Below are positions 9,070-16,165 of a stretch of DNA of 33,762 bases, piece by piece. Origin of the DNA: a bacterium ADurb.Bin243. Its GTDB lineage: Bacteria; Muiribacteriota; UBA9980. The stretch is taken from the NCBI GenBank assembly GCA_002069765.1, contig MWBZ01000036.1, positions 1 through 33,762 of the forward strand, given 5' to 3'. Position 1 is the stretch's first letter. Every line of letters starts with the position of its first letter. Both the position numbers and the translations under genes were made by a program. Under the pieces are notes generated by a model. That model ran no database searches. It was not told the origin of the DNA and was given only the letters and a program-made list of their open reading frames with translations.

Positions 9070-9108
9070 ATAACGGTTACAAATGTAACTTTATAACGGT
9101 TACAAATG
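9070..9108. promoter_or_regulatory. Palindromic GTTACAAATGTAAC element and direct repeat, probable upstream activator sequence
   Basis: A 14-base palindrome, GTTACA-AA-TGTAAC, occupies 9076-9089. The 16-base word ATAACGGTTACAAATG occurs at 9070-9085 and again at 9093-9108, 23 bases later (about two helical turns). Fis-type sigma-54 activators bind such palindromes, usually 80-250 bases upstream of the -24/-12 promoter. The sigma-54 promoter at 9300-9316 lies about 190-230 bases downstream, which fits. That the upstream gene product is the binder is inferred from location. Confidence 0.6.
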
Positions 9109-9299
9109 AAAAACTTGACGGTTTTAAAATTGATTTTCTAATTTTCGAATGACGAATTATGTGATAAAAAACCTCTCGACGGCGGATTTTGGAGTTTAAC
9201 AAATCTGAAATTCGCTTCGCTGACGCTTATGGGAGGCGAAAATGCCTGCCAACCGCTGGTTTTGTGGATGGAATGTCGATTCTTATTGCGTATGACAAA

Positions 9300-9316
9300 T
9301 TGGCACGATATTTGCT
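9300..9316 (+). promoter_or_regulatory. Sigma-54 (-24/-12) promoter
   Basis: TTGGCACGATATTTGCT matches the sigma-54 consensus at essentially every conserved position: TGGCACG for the -24 element, four bases, then TTGCT for -12. The second G of GG (9303) and the C of GC (9315) are 12 bases apart, the strict spacing required. Transcription should begin near 9327. It lies about 330 bases after a sigma-54 activator gene and about 25 bases before a structured terminated sequence, and no gene begins before that terminator. Confidence 0.8.
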
Positions 9317-9326
9317 TAATAAATTG

Positions 9327-9425
9327 TGGCACTTAACGAACCCAATTTATGCCGTTGCGAACAGCTGAAATATTAAGCACTTTCAGCGCTTCAATTTGAT
9401 GTGACGTTCGCGACGGCTTTTTTTT
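9327..9425 (+). ncRNA. Predicted sigma-54-dependent small RNA of about 100 nt
   Basis: The start is inferred from the -24/-12 promoter; the end is the T-run of an intrinsic terminator. The predicted transcript has an unstructured A/C-rich 5' part (about 9327-9350), including GUGGCACUUAACGAACCC. A two-level hairpin follows: a 12-pair outer stem (9351-9362 with 9406-9417, one G-U pair) and an inner 7-pair stem (GCTGAAA 9364-9370 with TTTCAGC 9381-9387) around a 10-base loop. No open reading frame with a ribosome site lies within it. Alternatives are a sigma-54-driven leader with an attenuator reading into the RNase gene, or a terminator of incoming transcription. I recognise no known RNA family. 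Confidence 0.6.
9351..9425 (+). terminator. Strong intrinsic terminator
   Basis: GCCGTTGCGAAC (9351-9362) pairs over 12 positions with GTTCGCGACGGC (9406-9417), with one G-U wobble. Eight T residues (9418-9425) follow at once, then further T-rich sequence. The large loop contains a nested 7-pair hairpin. It separates the sigma-54 promoter from the sigma-70 promoter of the RNase gene. Confidence 0.8.
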
Positions 9426-9447
9426 ATTTTCTTTTCTAATTTATGTC

Positions 9448-9476
9448 TTGAAACTTTTCCAAATATTTAATATAAT
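9448..9476 (+). promoter_or_regulatory. Sigma-70 promoter of the RNase E/G gene
   Basis: TTGAAA at 9448-9453 and TATAAT at 9471-9476 are separated by exactly 17 bases. Transcription should begin near 9483, giving an A/T-rich leader of about 100 nt before the TTG start at 9584. The promoter lies just after a terminator, so the RNase operon is independent of the sigma-54 unit unless that terminator is read through. Confidence 0.8.
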
Positions 9477-9583
9477 ACTATGATTATTTTTTTATTGCAC
9501 AGAAAAGGAAAAGTGTAATTATTTGTATTTTAGTTATGTAATTTTTGGTATTATATTTTTGCTTATTGAAAGGGGTTTATGTT

Positions 9584-11059
9584 TTGGAGAAAAAAATTAT
9601 TATTCATGTCGATGACGACGAAACCCAGATTGTTATTCTCGAAGATAACAAACTGGCCGAATTTTATGTAGAGCGCGAAGAGTCGCTCCGAATCGTTGGA
9701 AACATATATAAAGGAAAAGTTTCCAACGTTCTTCCCGGGATGCAGTCGGCCTTTGTCGACGTAGGCCTTGAAAAAGACGTTTTTTTGCATATCGACGATT
9801 ACCACATAGAAGGCGTTGAAAAAGACGACGCCATAAGCATGAAAGACATTTCCATCAGAGACGTACTGCAGGTCGGCCAGGAAATAGTGGTGCAGATAAT
9901 GAAAGACCCTCTCGGCACCAAAGGCGCCAGAGGCACTACTTTTCTTACGCTTCCCGGACGCTTTTGCGTGCTTTTGCTCAACGAAAAAAGCATTTACGTT
10001 TCGCGCCGCATCACCGACGAGAGCGAACGCGCGAGGCTGAAATCCATCGGAGATAAGCACTGCCCCGAAGACATGGGCCTTATTATAAGAACGGCCGCTT
10101 CCAACTCCACCAGCGAAATAACCGAAGAAGAAATAGAAACGGATATCAAGTTCCTTCTTCAGCTATGGGACAAAATCGTGGGCAGAATACATAAATCAGG
10201 CGTTTATGCCATGATACATAACGAATTGAATATAGCCATGAAAATCCTGCGCGATTTATTCACTCACGACGTAAGCGAAATATACGTCGATTCCGAAGAA
10301 CAGTATATGAAATTGCGCGAATATTTCGAATTTATGGCGCCTCGCGAAGTCGAGAAGCTAAAATTATACAAAGACGAAGTTTTTATCTTTGAAAAAATGG
10401 GAATAGACCGCCAGATCGACCGCGCGCTTAAGACCCACGTATGGCTCAATTGTGGCGGATATATTATTATCCAGAAAACGGAGGCCCTTACCGCTATCGA
10501 TGTAAATACAGGTAAATTTACCGGTCAGGACGATCTCGAAGAAACCGTATTTAAAACCAATCTGGAAGCTGCATATGAAATAGCCCGCCAGATAAGGATT
10601 CGCGGTATCGGCGGAATAATAATAGTCGACTTTATAGATATGATAAAAGATGATCATAAAAATAAAATAATGGAAGTAATGCGCGAAAACTTTAAAAAAG
10701 ACAAATCGAAAAACTCCATTATAGGCATCACCGAGTTCGGACTCGTAGAAATCACGCGCGAGCGCGTTTCAAAATCCATAAACGAAGTTCTTCTGCAGCA
10801 TTGCCCGTATTGTAAGGGCACCGGCAAAGTTTACGCGTCGAAATTAATTTCTAATAAAGTCAGAAGCGAAATCGCTAAAATGGCTAAAATGTCCGAGTCG
10901 GATAAAATCCTGGTCAACACTCATCCCGACGTGGCGGCCCACCTGCTCGGCGAAGAAGGCGAGCGCGTCAAGCTGCTCGAAACCCGCCTCGGCAAAAGCA
11001 TTTTTGTTCGCGCTGACGAGACTTATCATGTCGAGCAAATTCAGGTAAGCGTTATGTAG
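9584..11059 (+). CDS. rng: Ribonuclease E/G family endoribonuclease
   Basis: This 491-residue protein is the catalytic core of RNase G/E, which cuts single-stranded A/U-rich RNA and acts in rRNA maturation and mRNA decay. An S1 domain (about 35-120, VGNIYKGKVSNVLPGMQSAF) comes first. The DNase I-like site follows, with AIDVNTGKF (D306) and IIVDFID (D349), matching the magnesium-binding D303 and D346 of E. coli RNase E. The zinc-link CPYCKGTG (C407, C410) lets the enzyme dimerise. There is no long C-terminal degradosome scaffold, so it is of RNase G size. I chose TTG 9584 because AAAGGGG ends 8 bases before it; the longer frame from TTG 9545 adds residues unlike the family, and ATG 9579 is out of frame. 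It probably leads a four-gene transcript. Confidence 0.95.
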   Translation: MEKKIIIHVDDDETQIVILEDNKLAEFYVEREESLRIVGNIYKGKVSNVLPGMQSAFVDVGLEKDVFLHIDDYHIEGVEKDDAISMKDISIRDVLQVGQEIVVQIMKDPLGTKGARGTTFLTLPGRFCVLLLNEKSIYVSRRITDESERARLKSIGDKHCPEDMGLIIRTAASNSTSEITEEEIETDIKFLLQLWDKIVGRIHKSGVYAMIHNELNIAMKILRDLFTHDVSEIYVDSEEQYMKLREYFEFMAPREVEKLKLYKDEVFIFEKMGIDRQIDRALKTHVWLNCGGYIIIQKTEALTAIDVNTGKFTGQDDLEETVFKTNLEAAYEIARQIRIRGIGGIIIVDFIDMIKDDHKNKIMEVMRENFKKDKSKNSIIGITEFGLVEITRERVSKSINEVLLQHCPYCKGTGKVYASKLISNKVRSEIAKMAKMSESDKILVNTHPDVAAHLLGEEGERVKLLETRLGKSIFVRADETYHVEQIQVSVM

Positions 11060-11137
11060 AATTTTTTATATAATAAAAATTTGATGCGATTCAAAAACGG
11101 CCCTGCTTGTGAGCGCGGCCGTAAACAGGAGGTAAAT

Positions 11138-11359
11138 GTGCCTATATTTGAGTTTAAGTGCAAAAAATGCGGCGAAAAATTCGAAAAAATACAGCTTAAA
11201 AGCGCGCCGGACCCGTGCTGTCCGTCATGCGGAGCGGCCTCCGACCGGTTGATTTCCAGCTTCGGTTTCGTCGGCTCCGGCGACGGCAAAAGCTCGGCTA
11301 AAATAGGCCACAGCTGCGGTTCATGTTCTACGCATAACTGCGGTTCCTGCTCGCATTAA
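11138..11359 (+). CDS. FmdB-type putative zinc ribbon protein
   Basis: This 73-residue protein has the FmdB/CxxC zinc ribbon pattern: it begins PIFEFKCKKCGEKFEKI and a second pair, CCPSCG, completes a four-cysteine zinc site. The tail is rich in Gly, Ser, Cys and His (HSCGSCSTHNCGSCSH) and could bind a second metal. Such proteins are called regulatory by homology with FmdB of methylotrophs, but the role is not established. GTG 11138 is preceded by an ideal AGGAGG (11127-11132) five bases away, and the family begins exactly here. An upstream ATG-less extension to 11081 is unsupported. It follows the RNase gene by 78 bases. Confidence 0.9.
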   Translation: MPIFEFKCKKCGEKFEKIQLKSAPDPCCPSCGAASDRLISSFGFVGSGDGKSSAKIGHSCGSCSTHNCGSCSH

Positions 11360-11391
11360 AAGCGGGCTTCATTGCCGTAATGTCGCGCCTG

Positions 11392-11413
11392 GCAGCCTTA
11401 ACGCGATGGCTGC
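11392..11413. other. Small hairpin between the FmdB-like gene and the next gene
   Basis: GCAGCC (11392-11397) and GGCTGC (11408-11413) form a 6-pair stem with a 10-base loop in the 91-base gap. The sequence after it is TAAAAATTTTATAT, without a clean T-run, so it is at best a weak terminator or a processing site. Confidence 0.3.
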
Positions 11414-11450
11414 GTAAAAATTTTATATAGACAGGAGAGTTCAGAGTTTT

Positions 11451-12503
11451 ATGCATATAAGCGATTTAAAATATATACCCCTTGTTTTAGTTTTGCTGCT
11501 TCTGGTTAAAAGCGATGTTTCATACGCTAACGCTTCCGAAAAAGAAGAGCTCAAAAAAGTTAAAGCGAGAATAAGCGACGCGGCCGCGCAGCCTCTAAAA
11601 AATGCGGCGGTCTTAAAGGTGGCGGAGTTTGAAACCGGCACCGCGGAAAACTGCTTGGGCGTTTTAAAAACCCATACCGGAAAAGTGCCTTTCGGCATGT
11701 TCAACGCGCCTTCTTCGTTTTTCGTCGATGAAAAACAGAATTTATATATCATTGACTGCAGAAATTACAGAATCAGCGTTTTCGACCTTAAAGAAAAGTG
11801 CGATTTCGTCAAATCCATCAACTATTTCACCGATAAAGAACATATCGCGCATATGATCGATCTGGCCGTTACGCCTGACGGCTCCATATATCTCGGCGAT
11901 AATAAAAATTTATCGGTGGTTAAGTTTTCTTCGCTCGGGATACCTGAAGCGGTTTTCGGCGCGAAAGAAAAAGAATTTTCCGGTTTAAAGCAGATAAACG
12001 AAATAGCCGTAGATAAAAAAAATGTATTGTACGTAAAAGATTACGTGCAGCGCAAGATTTTTAAATTCGCTTCGAACGGCAAAAAAAGCTCTTACGACGG
12101 CGAAATCGCGTTTACGAGCGGGCTTTGCTTTTTTTCCGATAACGCCCATCCTTATTTTGAGTTCCACGAAGATTCAAAATCATGGAAAGTGTTTGCCGCG
12201 CTGGCTGACGGTGAAGTCGAAAAGATGATAACCGAGATTAAACGCGAATCGCCCGATCAAAATATCCAATTCATAGGAATCGATTCAGTCGATAACCTTT
12301 ATATTAAGTCTTTCTCGCGCGGGGCTATCGAAATAATAAGGGTTTCACGCGACGGCAAGACGGTAGATAAATTCGCGGGTCATAATCAGCCGGATTTCGA
12401 CGCCACGAGATTTTTCTTTGTGGACCCCGTTAAAAAATCAGTTTACGCCGTAAAATATAACGGTAAAAATATTCAAATCGACGAACTTTTAAAAACGAAA
12501 TAA
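11451..12503 (+). CDS. Exported NHL/beta-propeller-like protein of unknown function
   Basis: The 350-residue protein starts with a signal peptide: hydrophobic YIPLVLVLLLLV, then SYA as a probable signal peptidase I site near residue 26, so it is likely periplasmic or extracellular. The body resembles six-bladed propeller folds of the NHL type. Repeats of the form FFVDEKQNLYIIDCRNYRIS, LAVTPDGSIYLGDNKNLS, IAVDKKNVLYVKDY and IGIDSVDNLYIKSF recur at about 45-60 residues. Such propellers usually bind ligands or proteins; no catalytic motif is visible. An AGGAG lies 13 bases before the ATG, a long spacing. The next gene begins 12 bases after its stop, so the two are probably co-translated. Confidence 0.75.
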   Translation: MHISDLKYIPLVLVLLLLVKSDVSYANASEKEELKKVKARISDAAAQPLKNAAVLKVAEFETGTAENCLGVLKTHTGKVPFGMFNAPSSFFVDEKQNLYIIDCRNYRISVFDLKEKCDFVKSINYFTDKEHIAHMIDLAVTPDGSIYLGDNKNLSVVKFSSLGIPEAVFGAKEKEFSGLKQINEIAVDKKNVLYVKDYVQRKIFKFASNGKKSSYDGEIAFTSGLCFFSDNAHPYFEFHEDSKSWKVFAALADGEVEKMITEIKRESPDQNIQFIGIDSVDNLYIKSFSRGAIEIIRVSRDGKTVDKFAGHNQPDFDATRFFFVDPVKKSVYAVKYNGKNIQIDELLKTK

Positions 12504-12514
12504 GGTGCGTTTAA

Positions 12515-13447
12515 TTGTCTATTACTAACTTATACAGGGGCCTCGCTTTTTTTCATTACGGGATTATCGAAAAAATCAGGCGCGAGACCAAAAAGCTTCA
12601 GGACGGCGATTGCGCCGACATAGTTTTAAGTTTTGACCTCAATAAGAGCTCCCAGAAAGTTAAAGCGACCCTCGCCGCGGGGCAGTATATAATCCGAAAC
12701 CGCCATAAAATTTCATTCGGCCACGAGGAATCGGCCGATGAAATTACCATAAGCGATAAGCTGATAGCGCTTCTCGAGAGCACGCCCGAAAAAATTTACG
12801 CTGTCGATTTTATCACGCTTGAAGCGGTCCCGCTACATTTTGCGTCGGAATACGGAAACGTAAAGCTGGCTGCGACCGACGACGCGCCCACGATGGAGAT
12901 AGACGGCGTTAAAATGCACCGCAGCCAGGGAATAAGCCCCTGGGACGATTCAAAATGCAAGGCGCGCGACATAGTGAAACGCGGAATGAGCGTTTTAGAC
13001 ACGTGCACCGGCCTGGGCTATACCGCCATTATCGCGGCGAAAATGGGCGCCAGGTCCGTGATTTCTTTTGAAAGGAATCCGGCGGTCTTAAAAATCGCTT
13101 CTTATAACCCATGGTCTCAGGATTTTTTTGAAAATACGGTCATTAAATCCAATCTGGCCAACGTTTACGATGAAATATTCAAGTTCGAAGATTCGCGCTT
13201 CGACGCCATAATACACGATCCGCCTCGTTTTTCGCTTGCCGGTGAACTGTATTCGGCCGATTTTTATAAAGAAGCGCACCGCGTATTGCGCCATGGCGGA
13301 AAGATGTTTCACTACATCGGCGATCCGCACTCGTCTTTCGGCAAAAAACATTACGCGGGAATAAATATGCGCCTGCGCGAAGCAGGATTCGATACCGTGG
13401 TTTACCATAAAAATTACGGTATAATGTGTCAGAAATTGTCTTTTTGA
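12515..13447 (+). CDS. SAM-dependent methyltransferase, COG2521-type
   Basis: This 310-residue protein has a Rossmann methyltransferase fold in its C-terminal two thirds. Motif I is VLDTCTGLGYTAI (160-172), the acidic post-I strand ends FERNP, and the catalytic loop is HDPPRFSLAGELYS (234-247). DPPR is typical of enzymes that modify nitrogen atoms in nucleic acids or proteins. The combination DTCTGLGYT, NPWS, DPPRFSLAGELY and FHYIGDP is what I remember of COG2521, described mainly from archaea; the substrate is not known to me. The N-terminal 130 residues may bind substrate. TTG 12515 has AAGGTG 7 bases upstream, overlapping the previous stop. The 3' end overlaps the convergent PAP2 gene by 19 bases. 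Confidence 0.8.
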   Translation: MSITNLYRGLAFFHYGIIEKIRRETKKLQDGDCADIVLSFDLNKSSQKVKATLAAGQYIIRNRHKISFGHEESADEITISDKLIALLESTPEKIYAVDFITLEAVPLHFASEYGNVKLAATDDAPTMEIDGVKMHRSQGISPWDDSKCKARDIVKRGMSVLDTCTGLGYTAIIAAKMGARSVISFERNPAVLKIASYNPWSQDFFENTVIKSNLANVYDEIFKFEDSRFDAIIHDPPRFSLAGELYSADFYKEAHRVLRHGGKMFHYIGDPHSSFGKKHYAGINMRLREAGFDTVVYHKNYGIMCQKLSF

Positions 13448-14091
13448 AACCGTTCGATAATAAGGGCCGCAAGATATGAACCCAGGCAGATTCCCCCGAT
13501 TACGTCCATAGGCCAGTGAGAGCCTTCGTAAACTCTTGAAATAAGCATTAAAGCGCAGACGGAAACGATAAAAGTTTTTGCCCGCGCTTTAATTTTTTCG
13601 CTATTTATTTTCAATTGCGCCATGTAAAAAAATACGATCGAGAGAATAACGCTTCTGGTGGCGTGTCCTGAAGGATAAGCGTAAGGCGTGAACGGCGAAT
13701 AAATCGGCACCGGAATTTTAAGGCCGCGCCGGAATTGCGCAAAAACTTTCGGCTGCTCCACGCTGAATTTCATTGAAAGCTCGACTGCCACGGAAAGCCC
13801 GAAAAATAAAAGCAGATAAAACGCGGCTTTTTTATGATTTTTAAGATACAGCCAGGCCGCGAGGGCCGCGGTTATGACGCCAGTCACTTCGCCGCTGCCG
13901 AGTATCGTGAAAAAAAGCGAAAGCCGGTCGAAAACTTCGAGCGGCGCCGACTGGATAAGCTTTATCAACGCCAGGTCTATCGCAAAAACCGAGCGCGACG
14001 CCACCAGGGCGGTAAGCGCCGCAAGCGCTGCCAGGAAGTATTTTCTTTTACAGGTAATATAGCTTATCATGCGGTTAAAATTCTGAATCAA
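13429..14091 (-). CDS. PAP2-type membrane phosphatase
   Basis: The 220-residue integral membrane protein has about six hydrophobic segments and the second and third signatures of the PAP2 superfamily: PSGH (140-143) and SRVYEGSHWPMD (185-196; arginine 186, histidine 192, aspartate 196). The first signature, K-x6-RP, is not clear; the region reads MKFSVEQPKVFAQFRR. Relatives dephosphorylate phosphatidate, undecaprenyl pyrophosphate or lipid A with the active site on the outer face of the membrane. It is the last gene of the minus-strand operon, 26 bases after the preceding membrane protein. TTG 14091 is the longest start; ATG 14070 is nearly as likely, and neither has a clear ribosome site. 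Confidence 0.8.
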   Translation of the reverse strand: MIQNFNRMISYITCKRKYFLAALAALTALVASRSVFAIDLALIKLIQSAPLEVFDRLSLFFTILGSGEVTGVITAALAAWLYLKNHKKAAFYLLLFFGLSVAVELSMKFSVEQPKVFAQFRRGLKIPVPIYSPFTPYAYPSGHATRSVILSIVFFYMAQLKINSEKIKARAKTFIVSVCALMLISRVYEGSHWPMDVIGGICLGSYLAALIIERFQKDNF

Positions 14092-14117
14092 CTATTACTT
14101 TTTTTCTTAGAAAACTA

Positions 14118-15551
14118 TTACTTCACAACCGCGGGCGCGGCCGCCTTTCCTGCCGCCGCGTTCATTTTATTGGCGACATCGGTAACGTAGGGCCTTTTTG
14201 CGTATAATAAAAGCCTCAGAAGCGAAGTTTTGAAACCGAGGGTGTCGTCTTCTTTAATCGCGCGGTCAAGGTTTTCAGTGTTTTTATCCAGATATAGCAT
14301 TATATCGTCGCGTTTTTCTTCTACATAGCCCAGATACGAATGCTGGCCGAACCCGTCGAAGATCTGGTCGGGCATCATGGCTTCTATATCGCCGCAGAGA
14401 ATAAAATCGGTAAGCGCGTTTTTTACCTCGTAACCGCTCATATAAGAGTAATTAACCGTATAATCTTCGTCTTTTGAACCGTCGGTTTTAACGTCTTTGC
14501 TTTCAGTCCTTGAAAACAAAACTTTTCCGATTATTTCCGTCGTGTCGTCGATTACGCCGTTGCCGTCCAGATCGAGATAATAGCGGTAAACGCAGTCGTC
14601 GGCATAGTTAAACCAGAAATCCTCGAACGCGATTTTGGCTATATCGCCCTTTGCGTCGGACAGGACATATCCGCCGTTTAAAATGCGCCATGGGAAAGCG
14701 TCCCAGTATTGCGAAATTTTAAACGCGTATATTTCTTCGCTCGATTTTACGCCGTTGAAATAATCGCTCATGCTTTGAAAAACGCCGGGTATTTCATTGA
14801 AAAGATATAAGTCCGAGCCCTGCGGCATTACTCCGAAAAGCCCTGTTTCGGCCGAATGATATATAAGCTTCGACTTGCCGGCGTTTTGTTCGTAAAGTTT
14901 TGTACTGTACCTGTATTTATCTCCCAGAAGGCCGAAGTAGCGGCGGCCGTCCGTGAGCCGGTAGCGCCAGACGGGCTTTTGTGCGCCTTCGTCGATCACG
15001 TAAGTGTCGGCGTCAACGGAGCGGGCTATTTCGGGGGCCGTTTCGAGCGTTATCAGCTTGATTTCTTCCGTGGCGGCGCGGGCGTCTATAATGCCGGCAA
15101 CGTTCTGGATATAATTTGAACGCGCGATATCGAATATGGCGCGGGATTTTTCGGACTTGGTCGAAGCCTGGGCCACTTTTTGATAAGTGGTATTTAAAAG
15201 TTCGTATTCGTCTATATCTCCTATTTCACGGCGCTTGGATTTGCACATTATGGCTTTGATCCGAACGTCGTTTTCGCCGGCCTGCATGGTTTCTCCGCTG
15301 AAGATGCCGCCTTCGGAGATGGAGGCGCTCGAAGAACGGTCCACGTGATATCTTGATGAATTGACCGACAGCGTCACCGACTCGTTTACCCTATAAATGA
15401 CGTTGCGTTCTGGATATGAAAGCCGTGACGTGAGATAAAAGTAAAGAAAAAGCCCTATTATAATGCCTCCGAATAAAATTATTCCGAGCGCGCCGACTAT
15501 CCATTTTCTGAGCCATACCGGAATCCGGTCGAGTCTTTCGCCAATAGTCAT
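14118..15551 (-). CDS. Single-pass membrane protein of unknown function with an EF-hand-like loop
   Basis: I do not recognise this 477-residue protein. A short N-terminus (MTIGERLDRIPVWLRKW) precedes one transmembrane helix (about 16-41), and the remaining 430 residues should lie outside the cytoplasm. That domain looks like a beta-rich extracytoplasmic fold and contains DLDGNGVIDD (coding bases near 14548-14578), an EF-hand-like calcium-binding pattern. A helical, charged C-terminal stretch with DKNTENLDRAIKEDD follows, and it ends in an Ala-rich tail. I chose ATG 15551 because AAGGA lies 7 bases before it; the TTG at 15572 would overlap the upstream gene. It sits in the AAA+ operon and may be its envelope-facing component, which is inference. 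Confidence 0.7.
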   Translation of the reverse strand: MTIGERLDRIPVWLRKWIVGALGIILFGGIIIGLFLYFYLTSRLSYPERNVIYRVNESVTLSVNSSRYHVDRSSSASISEGGIFSGETMQAGENDVRIKAIMCKSKRREIGDIDEYELLNTTYQKVAQASTKSEKSRAIFDIARSNYIQNVAGIIDARAATEEIKLITLETAPEIARSVDADTYVIDEGAQKPVWRYRLTDGRRYFGLLGDKYRYSTKLYEQNAGKSKLIYHSAETGLFGVMPQGSDLYLFNEIPGVFQSMSDYFNGVKSSEEIYAFKISQYWDAFPWRILNGGYVLSDAKGDIAKIAFEDFWFNYADDCVYRYYLDLDGNGVIDDTTEIIGKVLFSRTESKDVKTDGSKDEDYTVNYSYMSGYEVKNALTDFILCGDIEAMMPDQIFDGFGQHSYLGYVEEKRDDIMLYLDKNTENLDRAIKEDDTLGFKTSLLRLLLYAKRPYVTDVANKMNAAAGKAAAPAVVK

Positions 15552-15568
15552 ATTAAGATCCTTTAATA

Positions 15569-16165
15569 TCAATAATTATTCAATTTATCGTCGAGTTTTT
15601 TATTCGACTCGTAATTTTTCTTTTCTTTATCGCCGTCTTCTTTTTTATCGCCGTCTTTGAATATATTTTCGGAAGCTTTAGCTATGCCTTCGCCTACCGA
15701 CTTCAATCCGTCCTTGATATTGCTTCCGGCATCCTGTATGGCTTCTACGACGGATTTGCGGGCGCCGTCGTCGTCCGCTTTCGTGCCGGTAGCGTCTGCG
15801 GATCCGGCCGGAAACTTTTCGCTTTCAGCCCCGGCGGCGGGGGAATCTACCGTTTTATCATCGCCGGCCGCGGTTTTGGAAGAGGGTTTCTTAAACGCCC
15901 AGTCGTAGGATTTAAGAAAAAAATCGCCCGTCACAAAGCCGAGGACCATTCCCGCAAGGCAGAACGGAGCGTTAAAGAAGCTGAGGGTGAAAAATCCCAT
16001 GAAAAAATAAGGGGCCATTACTATCGCCAGCGAAAGCCCGAGCTTGAATTTAAAGGTTTTTCCATTTATCCACTCGCTTTTTTTAAAATCTTCGCCGGAA
16101 AAATACCTGTCGAGAACGCTTATAAAAAGAGCTATTATGAAATATCCCAGAAGCCAGTTAATCAT
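15569..16165 (-). CDS. Small membrane protein with a charged cytoplasmic or periplasmic tail, unknown
   Basis: The 198-residue protein has three hydrophobic segments in its first 90 residues (WLLGYFIIALFISVL; LGLSLAIVMAPYFFMGFF; FFNAPFCLAGMVLGFVTG). About 105 hydrophilic residues follow, rich in Ala, Asp, Lys and Ser. The tail contains an amphipathic stretch, VVEAIQDAGSNIKDGLKSVG, and a duplicated KDGDKKEDGDK (coding bases about 15627-15662, an imperfect DNA direct repeat). No family is recognised. Its ATG lies inside the end of the preceding gene (ATGATTAA, 8-base overlap), with AAGGAG 11 bases upstream, so translational coupling is likely. Its place among AAA+ operon genes suggests a membrane anchor for that system. 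Confidence 0.7.
   Translation of the reverse strand: MINWLLGYFIIALFISVLDRYFSGEDFKKSEWINGKTFKFKLGLSLAIVMAPYFFMGFFTLSFFNAPFCLAGMVLGFVTGDFFLKSYDWAFKKPSSKTAAGDDKTVDSPAAGAESEKFPAGSADATGTKADDDGARKSVVEAIQDAGSNIKDGLKSVGEGIAKASENIFKDGDKKEDGDKEKKNYESNKKLDDKLNNY

Noticed and set aside
9130-9135. TTGATT in an A/T-rich stretch between the activator sites and the sigma-54 promoter, a possible IHF site.
   Set aside because: The flanking half of the IHF consensus does not match.
9242-9295. A 17-codon reading frame (MPANRWFCGWNVDSYCV) with a good GGGAGG five bases upstream, just before the sigma-54 promoter.
   Set aside because: It ends before the -24 box, so it is not in the predicted sigma-54 transcript. 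No promoter is seen for it, and one such frame is expected by chance in 600 bases. Conservation in relatives would be needed.
9327-9332. A second TGGCAC downstream of the sigma-54 promoter.
   Set aside because: No TTGC follows at the required spacing.
9349-9399. A 16-codon frame (MPLRTAEILSTFSASI) inside the predicted small RNA.
   Set aside because: There is no ribosome binding site, and the frame runs through the terminator stem, so the RNA reading is preferred.
15627-15662. Imperfect direct repeat of a 12-base unit, considered as a mobile or CRISPR-like repeat.
   Set aside because: It is only a local duplication inside the charged tail of the 198-residue protein. No CRISPR array, insertion sequence or tRNA gene was seen anywhere in the window.
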